A stretch of DNA of 64,000 nucleotides from Achatina immaculata (GCA_009760885.1 CM019701.1:19265130-19329129); one strand, 5' to 3'; positions 10,953 through 21,914 are shown, counted from the first letter of the stretch. Program-made: numbers and translations. The notes: generated by a model from the letters alone, not told the origin.

Positions 10953-13900
10953 GTAAGTACGCGTAAGTGCAAGAAAAGCTGCTTAGGTGGGAGACAAGTG
11001 TGTTACAGGCACTAGATATCATTTATTAATCATTTCAAATGAAAGTAAAAACTAATTATTGGTCTCATACATAACACTTGGAAAAAAAAAATTCTACCAT
11101 GAGCTTTTACCTCCACGTTAAGCTGCAAAAGTCCACCCGGTTCTAGGTCACCTTCTCACTGATCCGTCGGTAGAAATAAGAATTTACGTTCTAAGGAGCT
11201 GTGTAGCATCTTATCTCTTTTTAGCTTTCTGTCCATATCTTCTTTTTTTAATTTCTAAGCAAAGATATGAGGAGATATTAGTTCATGAGATGTGGTACAC
11301 TTTAAGGTATTCGGCATTTTAAAGACTGCGAGATAGCAGCAGAGTTCTACTGAAAATCAGCACTAAGTCTGTTTATATTTTTTTCACCTGCATAGCAAGA
11401 CAGGCACTGGCATGGAATCCTCAAGGAAATAGAAAACGAGGAAGACCTAGACTTACTTGGAGAAGAGAAGTTATGACAGTGCTCAGAGACAAGGGATACA
11501 CATTGAAGGAAGCAGAGAATAATTCCAAGAACAGGGATGACTGGAGAGCCTTTATCCGTGGCCTATGCTCTCAAAGGAATGATTGATGATGATGAAGATG
11601 ATGATGATGATGATATATTTGTGTCCCCCCAGGGGCTGATAAAAGATGCCGCATTCAAACAATCAGCAGTAAGAATTACCAGTACGAGAGCGTGCCCATT
11701 GTTGGCGCTCTTAACATCACATCCATGGCTGTGATACAGCACCACTCTGGAAGCCCTTGCACCCAGAACGTGTCCTTTGGCATCAGAGGCCTGGAAGTGT
11801 TTGTTAGCAGGGGCTGTGTGGCTACGTTCGAGATTTGCTACGATAAAGGTACGTTCTAGAACTTTTACTTTGAATTTTGAAATCTAATTAACAATTAATG
11901 AAGTAGCGAATTAATTTTTACGAGAATTAATGCACTTGTTCAGGGTTAATGATTTGATGAAGTTTCAAACTTTATTTTTGTATGGAAGTGCAATAGTACG
12001 GATCAATACGATCAGTGTAATCTGATAAATGAATGTTGACCGGTATAACCCGACATCTGTATAAACACAATGATCCGACTATGCTCCTTGTCTTTGATTT
12101 GAGCGCACTCTGTAGGGAATTCTGAAGGAAATGTGGCCGAAAAACGAGGTCCAGTATCGTGCTAAGCTTTCAGTCTTGATGACAACGCGGAGCAGCAGAA
12201 GGTGAAGATTGTTGGGGCATGTAACAAGACCGGGAGACGACCCCTGTATGCAAGTAAAATTTTATACGGTGGACTTGTGGAGGGAAGAAGGCCATGCGGT
12301 AGACCAAAACTGAGATGCATAGATATCTGTAAATCACCCATGACGGATTTTTCATCAGCAACTAAGACAGGCAAGAAGTGGCCAAAAGACTGAATCACGC
12401 GGAGAAATAGGCTGAAACAATGCTGCATTATATGAGGAAGAAACGAGGCCTAAACTTAGAGACAAGCTGCAAGGAGACTGAACACGAACAGCTTTCTGTT
12501 ACTTGTCCCTGCCTGCACATCTAACACTGGCAGAATCAGCCGAGAGAGAATCAGCCAGCTAGATGTCCATAGTCAAAAGAGCACACAGAGAAATCATCTG
12601 ACTGTTTCTTTCAAGAAGAAAATTTCTTTTCTAATTCTTAAATAATTAAAAACATCAGCAAAACATCCATGTCTCTTTTTTTTTCTTTGTTTTTGCCTTG
12701 ACCTCAGTGTAAGTAGGTCTTGCTGTTTTACAGTTGTGGGACAGTACATCTTATTTATTAAACTTAACTTGTGACAAGGACTGAAATGTGACTGTTCTGA
12801 GTTATCTGATGTGGTGGTACCATAAAAAAAAGTCCCACTGCTGGGACTTGACACTCCGGATTAGTAGACCCGGCGATTTTAATAATAGCAGGAAGTTTAA
12901 AAACGAAATAACACTCACCAACGCCAAGACATGAATCTTTATAACTTAAATAGTGAATCTTTATAACCTAGATGATGAATCTTTATAACTTAGAGAGTGA
13001 ATCTTTATAACTTAGATAGTGAATCTTTATAACCTAGATGATGAATCTTTATAACTTAGATAGTGAATCTTCATAACTTAGTGAATATTTATAACTTAGA
13101 TAATAACGAATAATAACTAATAACTTACATAGTGAGTTTTTATAACTTAGATACTGAATCTTTATAACTTAGTGAGTTTTTATAACTTAGATACTGAGTC
13201 TTTATAACTTAGATATTGAATCTTTATAACTTGGATACTGAATCTTTATAACTTAGATATTGAATCTTTATAACTTAGTAAATATTTATAACTTAGATAA
13301 TGAATGTTTATAACTTAGATATTGAAACTTTATAACTTAGATATTGAAACTTAACCTCACGCGCACTCAAAGTTTTAACTGAACATAACATAACGTACAA
13401 TGGTAGGCTTCATAAGGCCATGCTAACCGTAGGACAAGCAAACCCATCCTCTAACTTGTCAGTACCATCTCCATTTCTCTGAGCTTACCGCCTCCACAGA
13501 GCCTGAGAAAAGATGCCACATAAAGACCCTCCGAAGTAACCGACGCAAGAGCAAGCGAGTGACAGTTCCAGGCATTGTAAAGGTCATCAACGTGACCTTG
13601 CTTCATCAGCTCTCTTCTGCGCCTTGTGTTCAGGGAGTGACCTTTGGTAGCAGAGGACGAGAAGTATTTGTTAACAAAGACTGCAAGGCTACGTTGAAGA
13701 TCTGCTATGAAGTAGGTAAGTCTGGGACAACTGTAAGCTGAAATAAATGCACGAAGTTGGGTGGAAACTGTTAGGTATAGCGACTTGATGGACAAATAAT
13801 GTTGTCGTAACGATTAAAGGGTAAAGGGTAAGGAGGCACGTGAGGCTTTCTGGAGTGCCGGTATGTGTTTCATGTATACAGCCCCATAGTCCAGTGTAAT

Positions 13901-15061
13901 CTAATTTAATCATGTCCAGTGTAATCTAATTCTGTGTATAGAACATTGTGATCTTCTGTAGTCTAATTTTATGTATTGAACATCATGACCTAATGTAATC
14001 TAATTTTGTGTATTGAACATCATGATCTGGTGTAATCTAATTTTATGTATTGAACATTATGAGCTAGTGTAATCTTATTTTATGTATTGAACATTATGAT
14101 CTAGTGTAATCTTATTTTATGTATTGAATATCATGATCTAGTGTAATCTAATTGTATATATTGAACATCGTGATCTAGTGTAATCTAATGTTATGTATTG
14201 AAACACATGATTTAATATAATCTAATTTTATGTATGGGATATCATGATCTAGTCACTCAATAGTAATCTAATTTTGTGCGTGCAACATCATCGTTCAGTG
14301 TAATCTAATCTTCTGTATGAAACATCATGATCCAGTGTCATCTAATTTTCTATGTAAAACATCATGATCCAGTGTAATCTAATTGTGTGTATAGAACATC
14401 ATGATCCAGCGCAATTTAATTTTGTGCGTACAACATAGTCCAGCTAAAGCAGTCCTAGGATCCCAGTACCAATCTCTACGCATGCTCCACCAACATAAAG
14501 GCCACGTTGATAAAATTATGTTGGTCACTTAGAAGTAACGCCAGTGTTCACTGGTTCATAAAGCAAAATTTTAGAGCAAAAAAAAAAGACAGTTGTCAGA
14601 AGGTCATTTACAACTTGTAAATAAAAAATATTTAGAACCTGTTTCGCCTGTGCTATGTATATTACATATGCTGTGTATATTGCCTGTGCTATGTATTTTG
14701 CCTGTGCTATGTATATTGCATGTGCTGTGTATACTGCCTGTACTGTGTATATTGCCTGTGCTATGTATACTGCCTGTGCTATGTATACTGCTTGTGCTAT
14801 GTATATTGCCTGTGATATTTATATTGCCTGTGCCCACAGTAAAACAGTTCTATCATCTGTCCAGGTTCTCCTTGGAATATGATATGTGACAGCAAAGGCT
14901 TACTGCTAAACTTCTGTGACGCTGGATTTCCAGTCAGAATAATCAGCGTCGCCAAACAAAGGTCAAAGTCTCAGTGCATTAAGGGCAAAACTTACCACAC
15001 TTCTGGAACCTTCGTTGTGGTTGACCAGGGTTGCTCGGCCAACTTTATCGTTAGTTTATGA
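10898..15061 (+). CDS. Secreted repeat protein with three DUF3011-like domains (four-exon gene)
   Basis: Joining 10898-10952, 11633-11848, 13500-13715 and 14865-15061 gives 684 bases: 227 codons and a TGA stop. All three introns have GT donors and AG acceptors and all are phase 1. Residues 1-18 (MALCNCAVLLLLLTAYGA) form a signal peptide. Residues 19-90 and 91-162 are two homologous domains that align without a gap, each with cysteines at domain positions 6, 43, 62 and 69 and a shared signature FGxRGxEVFVxxxCxATxxI followed by CY. Residues 163-227 are a diverged third copy with four cysteines and a GCSANF block. The cysteine spacing and GC-x-A-x-F signature resemble the DUF3011 family; this is from memory and needs a profile search. 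Function unknown; a secreted binding or matrix role is only a guess. The second domain's N-terminal part is strongly basic. Each intron holds at least one LINE fragment or minisatellite. No other gene is close enough to suggest a partner. Confidence 0.72.
11386..11615 (+). mobile_element. RTE-type LINE 3' end with (GAT)n tail, in intron 1
   Basis: An open frame reads ARQALAWNPQGNRKRGRPRL, then TWRREVMTVLRDKGYTLKEA and NRDDWRAFIRGLCSQRND to a stop, followed by GAT repeats. This is the standard C-terminus and tail style of RTE LINEs. The tail ends about 15 bases before the polypyrimidine tract of the exon 2 acceptor. Confidence 0.88.
11633..11848 (+). CDS. Exon 2: first DUF3011-like domain (72 codons)
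   Basis: Acceptor TCCCCCCAG ends at 11632; donor GGTACG splits after 11848. Key residues are KRC at domain positions 4-6, SPC at 41-43, VSFGIRG at 47-53, EVFV at 55-58, RGCVATFEICY at 60-70. An N-I-T sequon is at 28-30. Length is exactly 216 bases, equal to exon 3. Confidence 0.75.
12105..12560 (+). mobile_element. LINE-J 3' fragment, in intron 2
   Basis: A decayed frame reads ASKILYGGLVEGRRPCGRPK and LRCIDICKS, then out of frame remnants including CP...C and a region like the terminal zinc-finger end of some LINE ORF2 proteins. It is broken by several frameshifts. Family not named. Confidence 0.65.
12925..13365. repeat. 22-bp minisatellite, core AATCTTTATAACTTAGATA
   Basis: About twenty units, some shortened or divergent (AATATTTATAACTTAG). 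It lies wholly inside intron 2 of the secreted-protein gene, ending about 130 bases before exon 3. Confidence 0.92.
13500..13715 (+). CDS. Exon 3: second DUF3011-like domain (72 codons)
   Basis: Acceptor CTCCACAG ends at 13499; donor GGTAAGT follows 13715. It aligns to exon 2 with no gaps: KRC at 4-6, APC at 41-43, VTFGSRGREVFV at 47-58, DCKATLKICY at 61-70. The segment NRRKSKR makes this copy basic. An N-V-T sequon is at 31-33. Confidence 0.78.
13905..14440. repeat. ~37-bp minisatellite, core GAACATCATGATCTAGTGTA
   Basis: About fourteen units joined by ATCTAATTTTATGTATT, with point differences between units. It lies in intron 3. Confidence 0.9.
14645..14836. repeat. 18-bp minisatellite, unit TGCCTGTGCTATGTATAT
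   Basis: About ten units in intron 3. The last unit runs into TGCCCACAG, a possible but unused acceptor 26 bases before the exon 4 acceptor. Confidence 0.92.
14865..15061 (+). CDS. Exon 4: C-terminal domain and stop
   Basis: Acceptor CTGTCCAG ends at 14864. GT joins the G of exon 3 to make Gly, and the frame runs 65 codons to TGA at 15059. Cysteines are at exon positions 8, 18, 38 and 57. The words MICDSKG, SQCIKG and QGCSANF align with the C-x-S, C-x-x-G and GC-x-A-x-F parts of the other domains. It lacks the final ICY cysteine. No AATAAA was found close downstream. Confidence 0.7.
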
Positions 15062-15109
15062 ACGCCTAGTTCGAGTAACGTGCGTGCTTCAACCCACCTG
15101 TTCTCCCAG

Positions 15110-15192
15110 GACTTTGATGAGTCTCGATCTCTGTTAGGACTTTGATGTGTCTTGATCTCTGTTAGGACTTTGATGTGTCTTGATCTCTGTTA
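15110..15192. repeat. 28-bp tandem triplicate
   Basis: Three units built on GGACTTTGATGTGTCTTGAT plus CTCTGTTA, just 3' of the gene. Confidence 0.85.
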
Positions 15193-15342
15193 GTTCTCTT
15201 ATCGAAAACTACATTTATTCTTCTCTTAATATAAGTTAGTGCATTGTTTTACAGAAAAGCGTATTATACTAGAGCCGCCTAGGCACCAAATGTACTAAAG
15301 TGCCTTGGACGCTCTTTTAATGCACCCGTTTATCAGGATCGA

Positions 15343-15343
<1 letters not shown>

Positions 15344-15399
<56 letters not shown>
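15344..15399. repeat. (TC)n microsatellite
   Basis: Near-perfect CT/TC tract. Confidence 0.95.
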
Positions 15400-15402
<3 letters not shown>

Positions 15403-16440
15403 TGTTGTGCTGGCATACAACATGGCAGCAACTGAACAAGTGAGATGTCTTCTTAGACAGAATTACTCATAAAGAAGTAGGACATCTACTGTGCTTGTTA
15501 TATTATTTCTGTTGTTGTTTGCCTGTCTGATTTTATTCATCTGCTTGTAAACCAACAGGCAACTTGTCACTGTAGTATTCGTTTAGCGACAAAACAACAG
15601 CAGTCTCAAGACTCGCCTCTGCTACAACTGAAAACATCAACTGGACTTCCAGTCTCACAGCGGAACTAACAGCAGAGAAATTCCATCAGCTCAATACAAC
15701 TCCACCTAGGAAGTACACATTAGACTAGATTTACTGAGAAAAATCAGTGTTGAAACTATTGGAAAATGAGATGAAGCCACAAGGATTGACAAGAATACAC
15801 ACATAAGATTCCCAGTGTGATTACGCCAATGGGAAAAAACCACAAGCAATAAACAATCAAAAGTTTTACACACTTACAAGATTGTCGAAAACTTCACACA
15901 AAGTAACGAATTCCAAAATGCCGCAACAACCTATTTCTTAAATAAGGCCATATTAACAGTTTGTCCAAAACACGACGACACTACAAACTGTACGTTACAT
16001 TTCCACAACTTCTACTAAAGACTAGCTTCAATTCCAAACTCAATCTCAATAGAAAACATGTCAAAAACCTCTCTAACAAGTCCAACTGAAGTTCATACTG
16101 AAGTCTACATCTAAACTGAAATCTCAAGAAAAACCTGGTAAAATTTTCTGACAATAAATATTCCCTAAAAAATCTCCCCAAAACTTCCCGAATGTATCAT
16201 GAAAAACCCAATCCACGTGAAGTTACATCTTTTTATGACCTTTAGTTTTAACCAAAACAAGATCTTCATAAAAAGGCCCTCTGTCACCCAAAGTTTCTCT
16301 ACTGTGTCCATAAACAGTATTTCTAAACTCTCGTAACCTGCGACAAGTCCAATTCCCAGTCAAAACATGACATGAGTGTTCTAAAAATAGATTTTTTCAA
16401 AGTTTTACATAAACACTTTTCACGAAATTAAGGGACTATA
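15400..16440. other. No gene recognised
   Basis: Scanned on both strands; only short ORFs without domains. Content is AT-rich, with ACAAC- and CAACT-rich phrases on the plus strand. Confidence 0.5.
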
Positions 16441-16444
16441 AAAT

Positions 16445-17650
16445 ACATGAGAAGCTGTCTCGACCAGATCTTTACTCTAAGAATAATACTTGAATAACAT
16501 ATTGAAAAGCAGAAACCATTAATACTGAACTTCATAGGCTAAAAAAAAAGCATTTGATATCATACACAGAGATTCAATGTGGAGAATTTTAAGACTATAT
16601 GGAGTACCATCTAAAACTGTCAACATCATTAGAGATCTCTACAACGGATATGTTTATGCAGTCGAGACAGAAGAAGGAATGAGCGAATCGTTTCAGATTG
16701 AAACAGGCGTGAAACAAGGATGTATATTGTCTGTATTGCTTTTTGAAATTGCCATACACTTTATAATGAAAAGATGCTGTACAGGTAAAACCGGCATTGA
16801 TTGGATACATGGGACCAAAACAGAAGATCTTGATTTTGCAGATGACATAACTCTTATCAGTGACAATGTGAAATCGATGCAGGAAAAAAATAGATTCTTT
16901 CTTGGCTAACAAAATAAGTCTTGAAATTAACAAAGACAAAACAAAAATAATGAAACTTCTCATTAATCAAGAAGGAAAAATATACGTAGAAGGAGCAGTT
17001 ATTGATGAAGTAAACCAATTTGCATACCTTGGCAGCTACATAGACCAGGATGGTGACACCAGGAAGGAAGTTAGAATTCGAATTGTAAAAGCAGCATTGT
17101 CCTTCAAAAATCTTGAGAACATATGGAATTCAAAAGTTATAACCACATAAAACCAGGTTAAGATTATTCAATTCAAATGTGATATCCACTATTCAATTCA
17201 AGTGTGATTTATCATTTATGCATGCGAAAGCTGTAAAACAACTAAAGAAATAAACAAGAAATTAGACTCTTTTGAAAACACAAGCCTAAGAAAAATACTT
17301 GGTATAAAGTGGAACGAATTCAAGAACAACGATAAGACAGACGAGCAAACAACAATCTGTCTCATGGGTGACCAGAAAAAGAAGATGGACATATGTAGGC
17401 CGTGTGATGAGAAGAAACAATCAGAGAATTACAAAACAAGCTGTTATGTGGAGCACAACAGGCCGAAGAAAAAGAGGTCGACGACGTGAAACTCTAAAGA
17501 GGACATTGTTAACAGAAGCCAGTTTAGTGCGCATAACATCCTTTAATGAAGTTGAAAGACTCGCTGAGAGCTTTAAAACTTGGCAAACAACTATGCAAGC
17601 CCTATTTAACGTTTTAACCACACGGGAAGGATGTAAGATGTAAGATAAAT
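16445..17650 (+). mobile_element. LINE-B, RT palm through 3' end
   Basis: Begins near EKLSRPDLYSKNNT. A 110-codon open block (16577-16909) covers MWRILRLYGVPSKTVNII, IETGVKQGCILS and the catalytic LDFADDITLIS with FADD intact. A one-base shift near 16900 leads to LEINKDKTKIMKLLI and FAYLGSYIDQDGDTRKEVR. After further breaks the terminus GRRKRGRRRETLKRTLL and the GGAAGGATGTAAGATGTAAG end are seen. It is truncated at the 5' side and inactive. Confidence 0.9.
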
Positions 17651-17974
17651 GCCTAACCAACTTTTTAACTTGATTGTTTCCCTTCGACTAAAAAAAAAAT
17701 AAAGGTTACTGTAATAATCTACTAAATACTGCTAAAGTATTTCAATTCCTGTTTTCAGTAGAGCGCAGACGTAAATCTGAATAACTGTTTTTATCTTTTC
17801 TTAGTTGAAATTATAGCAATGTGAACGTTTTTACATTCTCGCCGACGTCGATTTAAGGTTCAGTTGTCCAGCCCTTTCTGTCTTTATTCTCAACCCGCTA
17901 GTGGTCTTTGACAGTCAATGCACTCTAAGCAAGCACAATAACTAGTGTATAAGTATACAACTATACACGAAGCA
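17651..17974. other. No gene recognised
   Basis: Single-copy-looking spacer between LINE-B and the AGT array. Confidence 0.4.
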
Positions 17975-17977
17975 GTC

Positions 17978-18019
<42 letters not shown>

Positions 18020-18110
18020 CAACACCAGCATTAGCAGTAGAAGTAGAAGCGACAGCAGCAGCAGTAGTAGTAGCAGTAGTAATAGTAGTAGCAATATTAT
18101 TATTATCCTA
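17975..18110. repeat. (AGT)n array, left part
   Basis: AGT units with AGC interruptions. Continues after LINE-A at 19014. Confidence 0.95.
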
Positions 18111-18111
18111 G

Positions 18112-18162
18112 TGGGTTTATTTGGTTCTTTACTATCTTAGGGATTTATTTGATTATTTGGTA
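18112..18162. repeat. Orphan units of the 22.4-kb minisatellite
   Basis: Fifty bases (GGGTTTATTTGGTTCTTTAC, TATCTTAGGGATTTATTTGA) match one to two units of the array at 22366-23135, four kb away, with AGT repeats close on either side. Confidence 0.8.
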
Positions 18163-18177
18163 GACGTAGTAGTAGCC

Positions 18178-19013
18178 AGTGACAAAGAATATTACGATGC
18201 CATAACAGTTGGAGGTTATGAAATACCAGAGATTAGATATGCTGATGACACAGTATTGCTGTCCACAACACAAGAAGGAATGGAAAAACTAATTATGTCA
18301 GTCCGCAAGAACAGCGAAGAGCAGAACCTCTATCTTAATGCAAAGAAAACTAAAGTGATGACAACTGACAAAACAAACAAGGCAACTGAAATATGTATCA
18401 ATGAGGAAAAACTGGAAGAAGTGGAGAGTTTTGAATATCTTGGATCACTACTAACTAATAATGGAGATACAATGAGGGAAATTAAAAAGAGGACATCTAT
18501 TGCTCTTCAGAAAGTAAAACAAATAAAGAATCTGTGGAGAGGAGCAGACAGAACCACAAAAATAAGATTTTTAAGGGTATGCATCTTTCCCATCGCAACA
18601 TATGCCTGTGAGACCTGGACACTTAACAAAACAGCTGAGAAACACATAAATGCCTTTGAATGTAAATGCTATAGAAGAGTTCTCCAAATATCGTGGACAC
18701 AAAAAAGAACAAATATATCTGTACTACAAGAGCTTAATATTGAAGAAGGCTGGCTAGTAAAGAGGATTAAAGAGAGAAAACTTAAATATTTTGGACACAT
18801 TAAACGTCATGATAATTTGGAGAAGACCGTATTGAAAGGATACATAATGGGAAAAAGAAAAAGAGGAAGACCGAAACGAAGATGGCTGCAAGACATCATT
18901 GATGATCTGGAAATGGATGCAGCAGCAGCAGGCCATCTTGCTAACAACCGAGAGGCCTACAGGAGTGCTGTTTGGGAGGCAAAGTTCCGCAAGGGACATG
19001 CAAAGGAATGAAT
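18178..19013 (+). mobile_element. LINE-A, RT catalytic core to C-terminus, open frame
   Basis: The open frame spans to 19011 without a stop. It starts within the RT palm: EIRYADDTVLLST carries the YADD catalytic box, followed by LNAKKTKVM, FEYLGSLLTNNGDTMREI, IFPIATYACETWTLNKTAEK, KYFGHIKRHDNLEKTVLKG, GKRKRGRPKRRWLQDIIDDL and the terminus WEAKFRKGHAKE. The upstream part of the ORF (18121-18177) is translated repeat DNA, so the true element begins near SDKEYYDAI. The tail is GAATGAATGAG, then AGT repeats. Endonuclease and RT fingers are missing, so it cannot move by itself. Confidence 0.93.
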
Positions 19014-19036
19014 GAGTAGTAGCCAGTAGTAGTAGA

Positions 19037-19068
<32 letters not shown>

Positions 19069-19221
19069 CAGCGACGACAGCAGTAGTAGTAGTAGCAGTA
19101 GCAGTAGTAACAGTAGTAGCAGTAGTAGAGGTAGTAGTAGCATTGTAGAAGTAGTAGTATTAGCAGTATTAGTAGCAATAGACGTAGTAGCAGTAGTAAC
19201 AGCAGTAGTAGTAGTATTAGC

Positions 19222-19264
<43 letters not shown>

Positions 19265-19523
19265 ATAGTAGTAGCAACAGAAATAGTGTAGTAGTAGTAG
19301 CAGCAGTAGTTGTAGCAGCAACAGCAGCAACAGAACGGTAGTAGTAGCAGCAGCAGCAGCAGCAGTAGCAGTACTAGTGACAATAAGTGCAGTAGTAGTA
19401 GTAGAAGTAACAGTAGTAATAGTAGTAGCAATAGCAATAGTAGTAACAGGAGCAGCAGCAACAGTAACAGTAGTAGTAGCAATAGTAGTACTAGCAGTAG
19501 CAGCAGTAGTACCTGAAGTATCC

Positions 19524-19560
<37 letters not shown>

Positions 19561-19878
19561 CAGCAGTAAATTTGTAGCAGCAGTAGCAGTAATAGTATTA
19601 ATAGCCGTAGTAGTAGTAGTAATAATAATACTAATATTAATAGTCGTAGTAGTAGTAGAATTAATAGTCGTAGTAGTAGAATTAATAGTCGTAGCAGTAG
19701 TATTAATAGCAGTAGTAGTAGTTGTAGTGGTGGTGGTAGTAGTAGTCGTAATATTAATAGTTGTAGCAGTAGTAGTAGTATTAATATTCGTGGTGTAGCA
19801 GTAGTAATAGTAATAGTCATAGTAGTAGTTTTATTAGTAGTCGTAGTAGCAGTAGTAGTATTAATAGTCATTTTTAGT
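19014..19878. repeat. (AGT)n array, middle part
   Basis: About 860 bases of AGT/AGC/AAT trinucleotides with point changes. Long ORFs on both strands here are by-products of the 3-base period. Confidence 0.97.
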
Positions 19879-19879
19879 A

Positions 19880-20985
19880 CTAGTAATCATCATCATCATC
19901 ATGTGCCGTGCCGACTGCCGTTGGCTATTATACTTCTCCAGAGTACACGATCCTTCATGCAGGCCATCAGTTCAGTTGGTGATCTCCTCTCACACCATCC
20001 CGTCAGACTGTCCAGTATCATTTCTCTTGGTCTTCCTCTTGCTTCCTCTTGATCTTTTTCTATTTTTCCTGTTGTTATAATATTTTCAATGCCCCCTCTT
20101 CTCATTGCATGTCTTATGACAGTACATTGTCTCTCTCTCTTATCTTTTTGACAAGGTTTTTTTGTCTCTCCAGCTCTTCTCCTATATTCTTCATTATTTA
20201 GTTTTGCTGTACAGGGAATTCGCAACATTCTTCTAATAAACCACATTTCTGCTGCTTCCAATGATTTTTGTGCAGTCTTGCCTATTGTCCATGATTCACT
20301 TCCATATAACAAGATAGGTTCAATATAGCATTTTAGGACTCGTTTTCTAACATTCATTGATAAAGATGTGTTGGTTAATATGTTTCTCATTCTCTGAAAT
20401 GCAGTCTTTGCTTGGCCTATTCTGTTCCTAATTTCTGTTCTGCATTTCCCATCTGAAGCTATTACTGCTCCAAGATATTTGAATTTCTGCACCTGCTTTA
20501 GAATAGTTCCGTTTAATTTAATACTGCATGCTGGTGGATTCTGTTTCTTAGATATAACCATAGTCTCTGTCTTTTTGATGCTCAAAGTAAGGCCTTTCTG
20601 TTCACTTTCTTTGGCGACTTTATCCAAGAGATTTTGCAGGTCTTGTTGGTTCTCAGCTATCAGTACTGTGTCGTCAGCATACTGAAGGTTGTTAATATTG
20701 TATCCTCCAATTTTTATGCCTGGTTCTGTGATGATTGTTCTTAGAATATTCTCGCTATACAGAGAAAAAAGGTCTGGAGATAGTACACATCCTTGTCGCA
20801 CCCCTTGTTTTATAGGTTGATATTTTCCAGTTCTATTTTCAACTCGAACTGCTGCTTCTTGGTGCCAGCATAGATGTTTTACAATTCTCAGGTCTTTGCC
20901 GTCTATATTGATGTCTTCAAGCATTTTAATAATTTCATTATGTTTCACCTTGTCAAATGCCTTGGTGTAATCAATGAAGCACTAG
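19880..20985 (-). mobile_element. LINE-C, RT to C-terminus, 349-codon open frame
   Basis: The minus-strand frame 20948-19899 is uninterrupted. It has KQGVRQGCVLSPDLFSLY (RT block 4), LQYADDTVLIAENQQDL with an intact YADD box, LTLSIKKTETMVISKK, FKYLGAVIASDGKCRTEI, CYIEPILLYGSESWTIGKT and a GRPREMILDSLTGW terminus. Upstream to 20985 it reads a FIDYTKAFDKV block in another start context. The tail is ATG/GAT repeats at 19885-19900. The N-terminal endonuclease is absent (5' truncation at CACTAGTAGT). The long intact frame implies recent insertion. Confidence 0.92.
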
Positions 20986-20997
20986 TAGTACTATTAT

Positions 20998-21335
20998 TAA
21001 GAGTTCTCCAAATATCGAGGACACAAAAAAGAACAAATATATCTATACTACAAGAGCTTAATATTGAAGAAGGCTGGCTAGTAAAGAGGATTAAAGAGAG
21101 AAAACTTAAATATTTTGAACACTTTAAACGTCATGATAATTTAGAGAAGACCATATTGGAAGGATACATAATGGGAAAAAGAAAAAGAGGAAGACCAAAA
21201 CGAAGATGGCTGCAAGAAATCGTTGACGATCTGCAAATGGACGCAGCAGCAGGCCATCTTGCTCACAATCGAGAGGCCTACAGGAGTGCTGTTTGGGAGG
21301 CAAAGTTCCGCAAGGGACATGCAAATGAATGAATG
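20998..21335 (+). mobile_element. LINE-A 3' end
   Basis: Open frame from RVLQISRTQKRTNISILQEL through GWLVKRIKERKLKYFEHFKR and GKRKRGRPKRRWLQEIVDDL to WEAKFRKGHANE, then a GAATGAATGAATGAG tail that runs into AGT repeats. Confidence 0.92.
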
Positions 21336-21418
21336 AATGAGTAGTATTAATAGTCGTGGTATTAGTAGCAATAATAGTAATAGTCATAGTAGTAATAGTA
21401 GTAATAGCATTAATAGTC

Positions 21419-21457
<39 letters not shown>

Positions 21458-21464
21458 ATAGTCA

Positions 21465-21506
<42 letters not shown>

Positions 21507-21822
21507 CAGTAATAGTAGTAGTAGTAATAATAGTAGTACTAGTAGTAATTGTAATAGTAGTAGTAATAGTAGTCGTAATAGCAGTAGTACTTGCAGTATT
21601 AGCAGTAGTAGTAGTAATAATAGTAATAGTAGTAGTAATAGTAATAGTACTAGCAGTAATAGCAGTAGCAGTAGTAGTAGTAAGAATAGTAATAGTAGTA
21701 GTGTTAGCAGTAGTAGTAGTAGTAGTAGTAATAGTAGTAGTAATAGTAGTAATAGTAATAGTAGTGGTAGTAGTAGTGGTAGTAGTAGTAGTAATAGTAG
21801 TAGTAGTGGTGGTAGTAGTAGT

Positions 21823-21866
<44 letters not shown>

Positions 21867-21875
21867 AGTAGTAGT

Positions 21876-21912
<37 letters not shown>
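21336..21912. repeat. (AGT)n array, right part
   Basis: About 575 bases of AGT with AAT, AGC and GGT variants; two runs of pure AGT near the end. Confidence 0.97.

Positions 21913-21914
<2 letters not shown>

Noticed and set aside
18754..19482. 242-codon minus ORF rich in L, T, C and Y, and similar long ORFs in 19377-21967
   Set aside because: Translation of AGT trinucleotide arrays; the only real protein part is antisense to LINE-A.
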